64,000 nucleotides of DNA from Macrococcus capreoli (GTDB taxonomy: Bacteria; Bacillota; Bacilli; Staphylococcales; Staphylococcaceae): contig NZ_JAOTIS010000012.1 of the NCBI RefSeq assembly GCF_025628935.1, positions 28,217 through 92,216 on the forward strand, in the 5' to 3' direction. The notes beneath the pieces are model-generated. The model made no database searches and had not been told where the DNA came from. It saw nothing but the letters and a program-made list of their open reading frames with translations. Each line of letters begins with the position of its first letter. The first letter of the stretch is position 1. The position numbers were made by a program, and so were the translations under genes. Below are positions 17,890 through 28,634 of the stretch, piece after piece.

Positions 17890-20800
17890 CTACATTTGAT
17901 TCATATTAAATGTCATGCTTTCAATTACTTCAATTAATGCACGCGCTGTGTCTAATGATGTTAAACATGGTACACCATTATCAACAGAATCTCGGCGTAT
18001 CTGGAAGCCATCACGTTCTGTTTGTTTACCATTTGTCATTGTATTGATGACAATTTGGACATGTCCATTTTGAATCACATCTAATAAACTGAATTCTGTA
18101 CCGATTTTACTTACTTCAACAACTGGAATGTTATTATCTTGTAATAACTTTGCTGTACCGCTTGTCGCCATAATACGATAACCAATTTCGTGTAATCGAC
18201 GTGCTAAACCTAATGCTTCCTGTTTATCTTTGTCCGCTACAGTAATTAATGCTGTACCGTGATCCTTCACTTGTAATCCACTTGCTACTAAACCTTTGTA
18301 TAGTGCTTTCTCTAACGTTAAATCTTTACCCATGACTTCTCCAGTTGATTTCATTTCTGGTCCTAAAGTAATGTCGACATTTTTAAGTTTAGAGAAACTG
18401 AATACTGGTGCTTTTACGAAGACACCTTCTTTAAATGGTACTAAACCTTCTTTGTAACCTTTATCAAGTAATGATTCCCCAAGAATACCTTTCATCGCGA
18501 TGTTTGCCATCGGTACTTCAGTAATCTTACTTAAGAACGGCACGGTACGTGATGCACGTGGATTCACTTCTAATACGTATACTTCTTCATCTGCAATAAC
18601 AAACTGGATGTTCAGTAAGCCGACAATTTCTAATCCATGTGCTAAGCGTGTTGTGTAGTCGACTAATGTATCGATTTGTTTTTCAGTTAATGTTTGTGGT
18701 GGGTATACCGCAATTGAGTCGCCAGAATGAACCCCAGCGCGTTCGATATGTTCCATAATCCCTGGAATAACAACCGTCTTACCATCACAAATTGCATCAA
18801 CTTCAATCTCTTTCCCTGTTAAATAACGGTCAATTAATACTGGATGTTCCGGGCTTGCTTTAACTGCACGGTTCATATAATCAACAAGCTCTGATTCGTT
18901 ATATACAATTTCCATCGCGCGACCACCGAGTACATATGAAGGTCGCACAAGTACCGGATAACCGATAAAGTTTGCATTATCGACCGCTTCTTCAACTGAT
19001 GTAGCTGTCTTCCCTAATGGTTGTGGAATGTCAATGCGTTGCATCAAAGCTTCGAATTCTTTACGGTCTTCAGCGCGGTCTAAGTTCTCAAGTGTTGTAC
19101 CTAATACTTTCACACCGTATTTCGTTAATTTCTCTGCTAAATTAATTGCCGTTTGACCACCAAACTGTACAACCACACCTTCAGGTTGCTCTAGGTTGAT
19201 GATGTTCATTACATCTTCTTCAGTCAATGGCTCAAAGTATAATTTATCTGATATCGAGAAATCTGTTGAAACCGTTTCAGGGTTATTGTTAATAATGATT
19301 GCTTCATAACCCATTTCACGTATTGCCCACACGGCATGTACAGTCGCGTAATCAAACTCAACACCTTGTCCGATACGAATTGGTCCTGATCCTAAGACGA
19401 TGACTTTCTTTTTATCACTCACAATCGATTCATTCTCAGATTCATATGTGCCATAGAAATAAGGTGTATTCGATTCAAATTCTGAGGCACACGTATCTAC
19501 CATCTTGAATACTGGATTAATATGGTTTGCCTGGCGTAAATCATATACTTCACGCTCTGTCATATTCCAGCGGTGAGCAATAACACGGTCACTGAAGCCA
19601 TATTTTTTCGCCCATTCTAAACGATCAATATCACCGATGTGTTCTTTTAAATCATGTTCAATGTCGATAATATGCTTAAATTTATTTAAGAAGAAGTAGT
19701 CAATCTTCGTCCATTCATGAATATCCTCTAAAGATACGCCGCGACGAATCGCTTCTCCGATAAAGAACAAACGTTCATCATCTTGCTCTTTGATACGTTT
19801 TTCAATGAAATCAAGTTCGAAGTTTTCACCGTTCGGTAAACCTAAGTGATGAACGCCGTATTCTAATGAACGAATGGCTTTAAGTAATGATTCTTCATAC
19901 GTACGACCAATCGCCATAACTTCTCCTGTCGCTTTCATTTGTGTGCCGAGTACACGTTCACCTTTTTCAAATTTATCGAATGGGAAACGTGGAATCTTAG
20001 ACACAACATAATCAAGTGCTGGTTCAAATGCTGCATAGCTCGTACCTGTAACAGGGTTTAACATTTCATCTAACGTTAAACCGACAGCAATTTTTGCTGC
20101 TAGTTTTGCAATTGGATAACCTGTTGCCTTTGATGCGAGTGCTGATGAACGCGATACACGTGGGTTAACTTCGATAATATAATAATTAAATGAATGCGGG
20201 TCTAATGCTAACTGCACGTTACATCCACCTTCGATTTTTAAGGCACGGATAATTCTTAATGATACGTCGCGTAACATATGGTATTCTTTATCACTTAATG
20301 TTTGTGATGGCGCAACTACGATTGAATCTCCTGTGTGGATGCCAACCGGATCGATGTTTTCCATATTACATACAACGATGGCATTATCATTTGAATCACG
20401 CATTACTTCGTATTCAATTTCTTTATAGCCTGCGATTGATTTTTCAATTAAACATTGTGTAACCGGTGAATATTTTAAACCGTTCGTCACGATTTCAATC
20501 AATTCCGCTTCATCGTGACAAATACCGCCACCAGTACCCCCCATCGTAAATGCAGGGCGGACAATGACCGGGTAACCGATTTCTGTAGCGAAATGAACAG
20601 CTTGTTCAACCGTATTAACGATATCACTTTCAGGTACCGGTACATCTAATTCATACATTAAACTTCTGAATAAATCTCTATCTTCTGCCTGATTGATTGA
20701 CGATAACTCTGTTCCTAAAAGTTTGACGTTATTTTCTTTTAAGATGCCTGCTTCTTCTAGTTGCACAGCCATGTTTAATCCTGTTTGTCCACCTAATGTT

Positions 20801-21063
20801 GGAAGTAGCGCATCAGGCTGTTCTTTACGGATGATACGTGCTACGAAATCTAAAGTTAATGGCTCAATGTAAACTTTATCTGCGATTTCTGTATCCGTCA
20901 TAATTGTTGCTGGATTTGAGTTTACAAGAATGACTTTATAACCTTCTTCTTTTAAGGCTAGGCATGCTTGTGTGCCTGCGTAATCAAATTCTGCTGCCTG
21001 TCCAATAATGATTGGACCTGAGCCGATTACAAGAATTGTTTTAATATCAGTACGTTTTGGCAT
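17890..21063 (-). CDS. carB: Carbamoyl-phosphate synthase large chain
   Basis: CarB makes carbamoyl phosphate from ammonia, bicarbonate and two ATP. The 1057-residue protein shows the two homologous ATP-grasp halves, each starting with a conserved segment ([19 protein letters not shown] and [19 protein letters not shown]), and a C-terminal MGS-type allosteric domain. The start codon overlaps the carA stop (TAATG). Only one large-subunit gene is seen here, inside the PyrR-controlled operon. Whether a separate arginine-linked enzyme exists cannot be told from the window. Confidence 0.97.
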   Translation of the reverse strand: MPKRTDIKTILVIGSGPIIIGQAAEFDYAGTQACLALKEEGYKVILVNSNPATIMTDTEIADKVYIEPLTLDFVARIIRKEQPDALLPTLGGQTGLNMAVQLEEAGILKENNVKLLGTELSSINQAEDRDLFRSLMYELDVPVPESDIVNTVEQAVHFATEIGYPVIVRPAFTMGGTGGGICHDEAELIEIVTNGLKYSPVTQCLIEKSIAGYKEIEYEVMRDSNDNAIVVCNMENIDPVGIHTGDSIVVAPSQTLSDKEYHMLRDVSLRIIRALKIEGGCNVQLALDPHSFNYYIIEVNPRVSRSSALASKATGYPIAKLAAKIAVGLTLDEMLNPVTGTSYAAFEPALDYVVSKIPRFPFDKFEKGERVLGTQMKATGEVMAIGRTYEESLLKAIRSLEYGVHHLGLPNGENFELDFIEKRIKEQDDERLFFIGEAIRRGVSLEDIHEWTKIDYFFLNKFKHIIDIEHDLKEHIGDIDRLEWAKKYGFSDRVIAHRWNMTEREVYDLRQANHINPVFKMVDTCASEFESNTPYFYGTYESENESIVSDKKKVIVLGSGPIRIGQGVEFDYATVHAVWAIREMGYEAIIINNNPETVSTDFSISDKLYFEPLTEEDVMNIINLEQPEGVVVQFGGQTAINLAEKLTKYGVKVLGTTLENLDRAEDRKEFEALMQRIDIPQPLGKTATSVEEAVDNANFIGYPVLVRPSYVLGGRAMEIVYNESELVDYMNRAVKASPEHPVLIDRYLTGKEIEVDAICDGKTVVIPGIMEHIERAGVHSGDSIAVYPPQTLTEKQIDTLVDYTTRLAHGLEIVGLLNIQFVIADEEVYVLEVNPRASRTVPFLSKITEVPMANIAMKGILGESLLDKGYKEGLVPFKEGVFVKAPVFSFSKLKNVDITLGPEMKSTGEVMGKDLTLEKALYKGLVASGLQVKDHGTALITVADKDKQEALGLARRLHEIGYRIMATSGTAKLLQDNNIPVVEVSKIGTEFSLLDVIQNGHVQIVINTMTNGKQTERDGFQIRRDSVDNGVPCLTSLDTARALIEVIESMTFNMNQM

Positions 21064-22151
21064 TATTTCACACGCTCCTTAAAGTTAGTCATTAATGTAA
21101 TAAAGTCATCAAATAAGTAGTTTGGATCATGAGGTCCAGGGGACGCTTCCGGATGATACTGTACAGAGAAAGCTGGTAATGATTTATGTTTAACACCTTC
21201 TACTGTGCCATCGTTTAAAGCAATATGTGTGATTTCTAAATCTGTATTAGCAATCGAATCAGCATCTACTGCATACCCATGGTTTTGTGATGTGATTTCA
21301 ATCTTTCCAGTTGCTAAGTTTTTAACTGGATGGTTCGCACCGCGGTGACCGAATTTTAATTTAAATGTCGTTGCGCCACACGCTAAGCTGAACAATTGAT
21401 GTCCTAAACAAATACCGAAGAATGGTACTTTACCGAGAATACCTTTAATCATTTCAATCCCTTCTGTAACAACTTCCGGATTCCCTGGGCCGTTTGATAA
21501 CATAACGCCATCCGGCTGCACACGTAATATTTCTTCAGCAGTTGTCGTATAAGGCATTACTGTTACATCACAACCACGTAAGTTTAATTCACGGACGATG
21601 TTTTCTTTTTTACCGAAGTCGATTAGTACGACGCGTAAGTCACTGCCCGTTGAAATATATGGTGTTTTCGTTGACACTTGTGCAACTTCATCTGTAGGTA
21701 GTTCCGTTGTTTTTAAACTTTCAATTGTAGCATCAATTTTTGATGCGTCATTAATCATTGCAGCGCGTAACACCCCATGTTCACGAATGATTCGTGTCAA
21801 TTGACGTGTATCTACACCATCAATCCCGGGTACCTCGTAACTTTTTAATGTTTCATCTAATGTTGCTGTATTTCTAAAGTTACTTGGGTAGTCACATAAT
21901 TCTCGAATCACCATCCCTTTTAATGATGGGTTTAATGTTTCAAAGTCGTCTCTGTTAATCCCGTAGTTACCGATTAAAGGATAAGTGAACGTGATGATTT
22001 GTCCTGTATATGATGGATCAGATAACGTTTCCTGATAACCTGTCATTGCTGTATTAAAGACGATTTCACCGACAACTTCTTTATCACTTCCGAATGCATA
22101 ACCGTTAAATACCGTTCCATCTTCTAATACTAAATATTTTTTATTACGCAT
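21063..22151 (-). CDS. carA: Carbamoyl-phosphate synthase small chain (glutaminase)
   Basis: CarA hydrolyses glutamine and channels ammonia to CarB. The class I amidotransferase nucleophile lies in [10 protein letters not shown], and the His/Glu pair lies in [11 protein letters not shown]. The frame can be extended to 22166, but the GAGGGGG ribosome binding site fits the ATG at 22151 (MRNKKYL), giving 362 residues. The start overlaps the pyrC 3' end by 8 bp. Confidence 0.96.
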   Translation of the reverse strand: MRNKKYLVLEDGTVFNGYAFGSDKEVVGEIVFNTAMTGYQETLSDPSYTGQIITFTYPLIGNYGINRDDFETLNPSLKGMVIRELCDYPSNFRNTATLDETLKSYEVPGIDGVDTRQLTRIIREHGVLRAAMINDASKIDATIESLKTTELPTDEVAQVSTKTPYISTGSDLRVVLIDFGKKENIVRELNLRGCDVTVMPYTTTAEEILRVQPDGVMLSNGPGNPEVVTEGIEMIKGILGKVPFFGICLGHQLFSLACGATTFKLKFGHRGANHPVKNLATGKIEITSQNHGYAVDADSIANTDLEITHIALNDGTVEGVKHKSLPAFSVQYHPEASPGPHDPNYLFDDFITLMTNFKERVK

Positions 22152-23427
22152 GATGTGCCCCCTCATAAACTAGTTGTCCTTCAACAAATGTTTTTGTAAC
22201 GTTACCGAATACTTTTTCTCCGATAAATGGTGTGTTGCTTGATTTTGATAAGAAATCTTCTGCTTTAATTTCATATGCTTCATCTAAATCAATGACTGTA
22301 ATATCAGCGATGCTGCCAACTGCTAAAGGTTTTCCGTATGGTAAGTTGAACACTTCTCCCGGTTTAACCGCTAAATAATCGATCAGTTGTTGTAATGTCC
22401 AGTCACCGTTTTTAACGAACTTTGTGTAAAGTAAAGGGAATGTAGTTTCGCTTCCTACAATACCAAATGGTGCTTTCGTCATCGGTTGTGCTTTCTCATC
22501 CGCTGCATGTGGTGCATGGTCTGTGGCAATAAAATCAATTGTGCCATCAAGTAAAGCTTCAATTAAGGCTTCGTGATCCTCTTTTGCTCGTAACGGTGGA
22601 TTCATCTTCAGAATCGCATCGTCTTTAGTAATTACTTCTTCATTTAATAATAAGTGGTGTGGTGTAACTTCTGCAGTGACGCGGATGCCAGCACGTTTCG
22701 CATCACGAATCACTCGAACACTTTCTTTACTTGATACATGACATACATGGTAATGACAACCTGCTGCTTCAGCAAGTAGCACGTCACGCGCAATCTGAAC
22801 CGCTTCACATATTGAAGGAATGCCAGGAATATTAAGTGATTTACTTACTTTTCCTTCATGCATTGCACCACCGTAAATCAATGAGTTATCTTCACAGTGT
22901 GCCACAATTGCCATATCAAGCGCTGCTGCTTGTTGCATTGCTTCGTACATAACTGAAGCGGTTTGAACCCCGACACCGTCATCCGTAAATGCAAATGCAC
23001 CGTGTTCTTTTAAAGCTTTAAAATCAACCAGTTCTTCACCTTTTTGTCGAATTGATATTGAAGCGTACGGTAACACACGTACTTTCGCATTCTTCTCAAT
23101 TGAAGCATTTAATGCGTCTAAATGTTCAACTGTATCAGGTACTGGACGCGTGTTCGGCATCGGACAAACAGTGGTGAAACCGCCACGTGCAGCCGCTTGA
23201 GTTCCTGTCTCGATTGTTTCCTTATGTTCTCCACCTGGCTCACGCAGATGTACATGGACATCGACAAACCCTTGTGATACAAATTGACCGTTTAAGTCGA
23301 TGATTTCAGAGTTATAAACATTTAATCTTTCACCGATTTCAGTGATTTTTCCATCTTCAATACGAATATCTCGTGCAGTTAGTTCCCCGTTGATTAAAAT
23401 TTTTCCGCCTCTAAGTAATGTTGACAT
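22144..23427 (-). CDS. pyrC: Dihydroorotase
   Basis: PyrC cyclises carbamoyl-aspartate to dihydroorotate. The metal-binding [10 protein letters not shown] and later ATDHAPHA segments of the amidohydrolase barrel are present. The true start is the ATG at 23427 (MSTLLRGG), about eight bases after AAGGAG; a GTG at 23436 lies inside the ribosome binding site region. The protein is 427 residues, the class I type found in Bacillus. It follows pyrB by 14 bp. Confidence 0.97.
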   Translation of the reverse strand: MSTLLRGGKILINGELTARDIRIEDGKITEIGERLNVYNSEIIDLNGQFVSQGFVDVHVHLREPGGEHKETIETGTQAAARGGFTTVCPMPNTRPVPDTVEHLDALNASIEKNAKVRVLPYASISIRQKGEELVDFKALKEHGAFAFTDDGVGVQTASVMYEAMQQAAALDMAIVAHCEDNSLIYGGAMHEGKVSKSLNIPGIPSICEAVQIARDVLLAEAAGCHYHVCHVSSKESVRVIRDAKRAGIRVTAEVTPHHLLLNEEVITKDDAILKMNPPLRAKEDHEALIEALLDGTIDFIATDHAPHAADEKAQPMTKAPFGIVGSETTFPLLYTKFVKNGDWTLQQLIDYLAVKPGEVFNLPYGKPLAVGSIADITVIDLDEAYEIKAEDFLSKSSNTPFIGEKVFGNVTKTFVEGQLVYEGAHHA

Positions 23428-23441
23428 TGTGTGCACTCCTT

Positions 23442-24341
<900 letters not shown>

Positions 24342-25658
24342 TTAGTAGTCTTCATGTGTTTTTGAAGCTGGTAAAAATGCATTTAATAAAATACCTGATA
24401 ATGCTGCTAAAGCCATACCCTCAATGTTTAAATTAATTTGTCCTACAGTAAAGTCCAGATGCGCTTTACCGATACCTAATACTAAGATGACAGATGCAAT
24501 AACTAAGTTACGTTTATCTCCAAAATCAACTTTAGATTCTACTAACATGCGTAAACCACTTGATGCAATGATTCCAAATAGTAAGATGGATACGCCACCC
24601 ATTACAGGCGTTGGAATACTTGATACGAGTGCTGTAAACTTCCCAACAAATCCTAAAATTAATGCAAGAACTGCAGCCCCACCGATTACCCACACACTAT
24701 AAATTCTTGTAATGGCAAGTACGCCGATATTCTCACCGTACGTTGTGCTTGGTGGTCCACCGATGATTGATGCAAGCATTGTTGATACCCCGTCACCGAT
24801 TAAGCTTCGGTGTAAACCAGGATCTTTAAAGAAGTTTCTACCTACTATTTTATTGATTACAACTTGGTGACCGATATGTTCACTGACTGTTACGAATACG
24901 ATTGGCACCATGATCATGATGAGCATCCAGTCAAATGACGGCGTATAGCTGACAAAAGGTACATGAACATCTGGTAACTGTAACCACTTTGCTTTTTGAA
25001 TGCCTGAGAAATCAACGATACCTGCAATGACAGCTGAAATGTATCCGACGATGATACCCATAAGAACAGGAATGATTGATAAGAAACCTTTTGCTATGAC
25101 TGAGAAGATGATAACTGTAAGTAAAGTAATGCTTGCGACGATAATATACTTTCCATTATATCCAGTCATTTTGGCGCTATTGGTATACATCGCCATGTTC
25201 ACAGCAACCGGCGCTAATCCTAAACCGATGACCATGATGACAGGGCCTACAACGACTGGTGGTAATAATTTAAGCAGCCAGTTCGTTCCAACAATCTTAA
25301 TGATTAATCCGATGATGACATACATTAATCCACTCATGAAAAGTGCCATTAACATTTCACCAAGACTGTGTGATTTTAATCCGACAATAATCGGTGTAAT
25401 AAACGCAAAGCTCGATCCTAAATATGCAGGTATCTTACCTTTCGTGATTAAGATATACAGTAATGTGCCCAGTCCTGAAGCGATTAACGCCGCAGATACC
25501 GGTAATTTTGTTAAGAATGGTACGAGTACAGTTGCCCCAAACATTGCAAATAAATGCTGTGAACTTAGTAATAACCATTCACTTGCTTTCGGTTTCTCAT
25601 GTACGTCTAGAATCGGTTCGACCGTACGTTCGTAAATTTCTTCATTTTCATTTTTCAT
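24342..25658 (-). CDS. pyrP: Uracil permease
   Basis: PyrP is a NAT/NCS2 family uracil:proton symporter of the cell membrane. About 12-14 hydrophobic segments span 438 residues. The family substrate-site region GGPPSTTYGENIG is present. Two further ATGs lie nearby; the one at 25658 (MKNENEE) has GGAGG about nine bases upstream and is preferred. The gene follows a second PyrR-type attenuator and precedes pyrB. Confidence 0.95.
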   Translation of the reverse strand: MKNENEEIYERTVEPILDVHEKPKASEWLLLSSQHLFAMFGATVLVPFLTKLPVSAALIASGLGTLLYILITKGKIPAYLGSSFAFITPIIVGLKSHSLGEMLMALFMSGLMYVIIGLIIKIVGTNWLLKLLPPVVVGPVIMVIGLGLAPVAVNMAMYTNSAKMTGYNGKYIIVASITLLTVIIFSVIAKGFLSIIPVLMGIIVGYISAVIAGIVDFSGIQKAKWLQLPDVHVPFVSYTPSFDWMLIMIMVPIVFVTVSEHIGHQVVINKIVGRNFFKDPGLHRSLIGDGVSTMLASIIGGPPSTTYGENIGVLAITRIYSVWVIGGAAVLALILGFVGKFTALVSSIPTPVMGGVSILLFGIIASSGLRMLVESKVDFGDKRNLVIASVILVLGIGKAHLDFTVGQINLNIEGMALAALSGILLNAFLPASKTHEDY

Positions 25659-25674
25659 TGTCATTTTCCTCCAT

Positions 25675-25766
25675 AAAAAAAAGTCTCTTTGCACATGCAA
25701 AGAGACTTAAGTGTCCTACTTACTCACTTAAACCCTTTGCAGGTGTCTCGCACCAACTTAAAAGAG
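25675..25766 (-). promoter_or_regulatory. PyrR-type attenuator between pyrR and pyrP
   Basis: The minus strand contains a terminator stem AAGTCTCTTTGC / GCAAAGAGACTT (25681-25708) with eight T residues. Upstream is a small hairpin GGTGCGAGACACC (25742-25754) whose GAGA loop resembles the PyrR binding loop. The segment GACACTTAAGTC can pair in alternative ways, as expected for an antiterminator. PyrR with UMP should favour termination before pyrP. Confidence 0.85.
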
Positions 25767-26291
25767 TTATTTAATATATACTTGTGTTCGCTCGTCAACT
25801 TCATCGAGTAATACGATGACTTCTTCAGATGTCGCAGTCGGGATATTCTTCCCAATAAAGTCCGCACGAATCGGTAATTCACGATGCCCACGATCAACGA
25901 GTGTCGCTAAACTAATACGTTTCGGACGCACATGATCTAATATTGCATCTAAAGAAGCACGCACCGTTCTACCTGTATAAAGCACATCATCAACAATAAC
26001 GACATGTTTATTGTTCATATCCGTGTCAATTTCATATGCTATGACATCTGAACTAATACGATCCGTCATATCATCACGATAATGCGTCACATCTAATATA
26101 CCCGTCGGCACTTTCACACCATCGATGCGCTCTATTTTAGCTTGTATACGGTTCGCAAGATAAATACCACGCGTTCGTATGCCAAGTAACACTAAATTGT
26201 CGACACCTTTGTTGTTTTCTAGGATTTCGTGAGCAATACGTGTTAAAGTACGATCGACTGCTTTGTCATCTAATACGATTCTTTTATCCAC
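25767..26291 (-). CDS. pyrR: Bifunctional pyr operon attenuator protein / uracil phosphoribosyltransferase
   Basis: PyrR binds leader RNA of the pyr operon in response to UMP/UTP and also has uracil phosphoribosyltransferase activity. The PRPP-binding motif [14 protein letters not shown] is intact. The 174-residue length is normal. Translation starts at a GTG seven bases after AGGAGG. It is the first gene of the operon, with one attenuator in front and one behind. Confidence 0.97.
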   Translation of the reverse strand: MDKRIVLDDKAVDRTLTRIAHEILENNKGVDNLVLLGIRTRGIYLANRIQAKIERIDGVKVPTGILDVTHYRDDMTDRISSDVIAYEIDTDMNNKHVVIVDDVLYTGRTVRASLDAILDHVRPKRISLATLVDRGHRELPIRADFIGKNIPTATSEEVIVLLDEVDERTQVYIK

Positions 26292-26305
26292 ATTAATTCC
26301 TCCTC

Positions 26306-26385
26306 AAAAAAATCCCCACGTCAAATAGACGTGAGGATTCCTCGACGCCTTTTAAGCCTCTCTGGACTTATTTAAAAGCATTAAC
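26306..26385 (-). promoter_or_regulatory. PyrR-dependent attenuator in the pyr operon leader
   Basis: The minus strand carries the canonical PyrR binding loop AAGTCCAGAGAGGCTT (26354-26369). It is followed by a terminator stem AATCCTCACGTC / GACGTGGGGATT (26311-26339) and a T run, with the pyrR ribosome binding site just after. This is the classic anti-antiterminator/terminator layout. Confidence 0.95.
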
Positions 26386-26404
26386 GTGTGATTTATTTAA
26401 TATA

Positions 26405-26432
26405 ATAATAGCATTCTTAAATTCATTGTCAA
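26405..26432 (-). promoter_or_regulatory. Promoter of the pyr operon
   Basis: On the minus strand a perfect TTGACA (26427-26432) and TATTAT (26405-26410) are 16 bp apart, some 20-35 bp upstream of the PyrR binding loop. Confidence 0.7.
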
Positions 26433-26453
26433 CTCACAATGAAAAATTACATA

Positions 26454-27362
26454 TTATTTTCTCAGCTTCGTTAATATTTCTTCAAAGTATTCAGGTAGTG
26501 GTGCAGTACGCTCAATGTATTCACCTGTTACAGGATGTTCGAAGCCTAATACTCCAGCGTGTAATGCCTGACCACCGATATCCATCGTTTTCTTTGGACC
26601 ATATTTTGGATCTCCAACTAACGGGAATCCGATATGTTTCATATGGACACGAATTTGGTGTGTACGACCTGTTTCTAATACACATTCAACAAGTGTGTAT
26701 TTATCAAATGTTTCAATCACATTAAAATGCGTTACCGCTTGTTTACCATTATCAACGATAGCCATTTCCTGACGGTCACGTACATTACGACCAATCGGTG
26801 CGTCTATTGTACCAAATTCATGTGGAATAATGCCATGAACTAAAGCTGTATATTTACGAGTCACAGATTTATCAACCAATTGCTCCACTAATCCACGATG
26901 TGCGATGTCGTTTTTCGCAATCATTAGTAATCCTGACGTATCTTTATCGATTCGGTGAACGATACCTGGACGGATTTCTCCGTTAATACCAGATAAATCT
27001 TTTATCGCATACATTAAACCGTTAACAAGTGTGCCGTTTGGATGACCAGGTGCCGGATGAACGACCATGCCCTTAGGTTTGTATACAATTGCTACATCTT
27101 TATCTTCATAATAAATCTCAATACCTAAATCTTCAGCCTGTAAATCAATTTCTTCTACTGGCTTTTCAGTTACAATGATTTCATCATCTAAACGTAATTT
27201 GTAATTCGCTTTAACTGGTTTACCGTTAACCAGTACAAGACCAAGTTTAATCCAGTCCTGAATTTGGTTACGTGACCAGTCATCATTTGAATCTGTTAAA
27301 TATTTATCAATACGTGCGCCAACTTCTTCTGCTTCAATTAAAAAATTATATGTTTCTTCCAT
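26454..27362 (-). CDS. rluD: RluD-type 23S rRNA pseudouridine synthase (YlyB-like)
   Basis: An N-terminal S4 domain (RIDKYLTD onward) is followed by an RluA-family catalytic domain with the motif GIVHRIDKDTSGLL; the second Asp of HRIDKDT is catalytic. The family converts specific uridines of rRNA to pseudouridine, and the exact target here is inferred. GAGGAG sits seven bases before the ATG at 27362, giving 302 residues; upstream extension of the frame is unlikely. The start overlaps the lspA 3' end by 17 bp, as in B. subtilis lspA-ylyB. Confidence 0.93.
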   Translation of the reverse strand: MEETYNFLIEAEEVGARIDKYLTDSNDDWSRNQIQDWIKLGLVLVNGKPVKANYKLRLDDEIIVTEKPVEEIDLQAEDLGIEIYYEDKDVAIVYKPKGMVVHPAPGHPNGTLVNGLMYAIKDLSGINGEIRPGIVHRIDKDTSGLLMIAKNDIAHRGLVEQLVDKSVTRKYTALVHGIIPHEFGTIDAPIGRNVRDRQEMAIVDNGKQAVTHFNVIETFDKYTLVECVLETGRTHQIRVHMKHIGFPLVGDPKYGPKKTMDIGGQALHAGVLGFEHPVTGEYIERTAPLPEYFEEILTKLRK

Positions 27363-27840
27363 TTCGTTTCTCCTCTTTCTGGTTAAATAGCATATCATAG
27401 AGTAAAACGATAACACCGATTGTTAAGCAACTATCCGCTATATTAAAAATCGGAAAATCATAATTGATGATTTTTGTATCAATAAAATCTACAACATTTC
27501 CTCTCATAATACGATCAATAAAATTACCGATTGCACCTGCAAAAATTAACGTTAAACCAAGTTGCATAACCGGATTGAACGCAGCTTCTTTATAATAAAA
27601 GAAAGCAATGGCAAGTAAGACCACTACGGTAATAATATAGAAAAACGTCATCTGATTTTGTAACATTCCCCATGCAGCACCATGGTTTCTGTGTGATGTA
27701 ATTTCTAATATATCACCGATGACAGGGACACTATCACCAACATTCATCGTCTTTACAATAATATACTTTGTCAATTGATCCATCGCGATGAAAAATATCG
27801 CAAGAATTGACATCATCGTCAAGTTATATCGCTTATTCAT
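27346..27840 (-). CDS. lspA: Lipoprotein signal peptidase II
   Basis: LspA cleaves signal peptides from prolipoproteins after lipid attachment. There are four hydrophobic segments in 164 residues. The catalytic Asp pair sits in GNVVDFID and FNIADS. GGAGTG precedes the ATG. It is downstream of the 61-bp repeat array and translationally overlaps rluD. Confidence 0.97.
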   Translation of the reverse strand: MNKRYNLTMMSILAIFFIAMDQLTKYIIVKTMNVGDSVPVIGDILEITSHRNHGAAWGMLQNQMTFFYIITVVVLLAIAFFYYKEAAFNPVMQLGLTLIFAGAIGNFIDRIMRGNVVDFIDTKIINYDFPIFNIADSCLTIGVIVLLYDMLFNQKEEKRNGRNI

Positions 27841-28004
27841 AATTTCACTCCAATCTATAGTATTTTAACACATTTTTATGTGTACGTCTGTTTTTGGGTG
27901 ATAAATTGCATTTTGTTTACATAACATATTTATAGTATATCATTATCTAGCATTATATATCTTTTGGTCCTAGCTAAGATTGCTTTTAATCATTAAAACG
28001 CCTC

Positions 28005-28498
28005 GAGCTAGCGATATTTATCGTTTGTCGCTAGCTCAATATACTTTTTAACTTATTTTTATTCCGAGCTAGCGATGTTTACCGTTTGTCGCTAGCTCAA
28101 TATACTTTTTAACTTATTTTTATTCCGAGCTAGCGATATTTATCGTTTGTCGCTAGCTCAATATACTTTTTATCTTATTTTTATTCCGAGCTAGCGATAT
28201 TTACCGTTTGTCGCTAGCTCAATATACTTTTTTATTTATTTTTGTTCTGAGCTAGCGATATTTACCGTTTGTCGCTAGCTCAATATACTTTTTAACTTAT
28301 TTTTATTCCGAGCTAGCGATATTTATCGTTTGTCGCTAGCTCAATATACTTTTTAACTTATTTTTATTCCGAGCTAGCGATATTTACCGTTTGTCGCTAG
28401 CTCAATATACTTTTTAACTTATTTTTATTCCGAGCTAGCGATATTTACCGTTTGTCGCTAGCTCAATATACTTTTTAATTTATTTTTATTCCGAGCTA
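28005..28498. repeat. Tandem array of a 61-bp unit with an internal 10-bp inverted repeat
   Basis: Units begin at 28005, 28066, 28127, 28188, 28249, 28310, 28371 and 28432, always 61 bp apart; a ninth start at 28493 decays quickly. Each unit reads GAGCTAGCGA, a 13-bp loop (TATTTATCGTTTG or close variants), TCGCTAGCTC, then an AT-rich tail with several T runs. The arms are perfect inverted repeats, and each contains GCTAGC. The units differ by few substitutions and never in length. The array fills most of the 794-bp gap between ileS and lspA. Confidence 0.97.
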
Positions 28499-28556
28499 GC
28501 GATATCCAATATTTATCGCAAGCAAACGGTGATTGCGATATCCATCTTTATCGCAA
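28499..28556. repeat. Degenerate inverted repeats at the edge of the 61-bp array
   Basis: After the last full unit two shorter inverted repeats keep the same core: GCGATA / TATCGC (28499-28519) and TTGCGATA / TATCGCAA (28533-28556). They look like decayed or ancestral relatives of the array unit. Confidence 0.6.
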
Positions 28557-28590
28557 CCCTCTCATCATTTGCTCGACTTTTTACAACCAT

Positions 28591-28623
28591 AAAAAAACCG
28601 AATGTACATATCAGTACATCCGG
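28591..28623 (-). terminator. Terminator of ileS
   Basis: The minus strand forms CCGGATGTAC / GTACATTCGG followed by seven T residues, about ten bases after the ileS stop codon. Confidence 0.9.
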
Positions 28624-28634
28624 CTCTAAATTAT

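Noticed and set aside
27868..27883. ACACAT / ATGTGT hairpin upstream of lspA as a terminator
   Set aside because: The stem is only six A/T-rich base pairs and no gene ends nearby. It may be chance.
28005..28498. The 61-bp array as a CRISPR array
   Set aside because: There are no unique spacers; the whole 61-bp unit is repeated with few substitutions, and no cas genes lie nearby.
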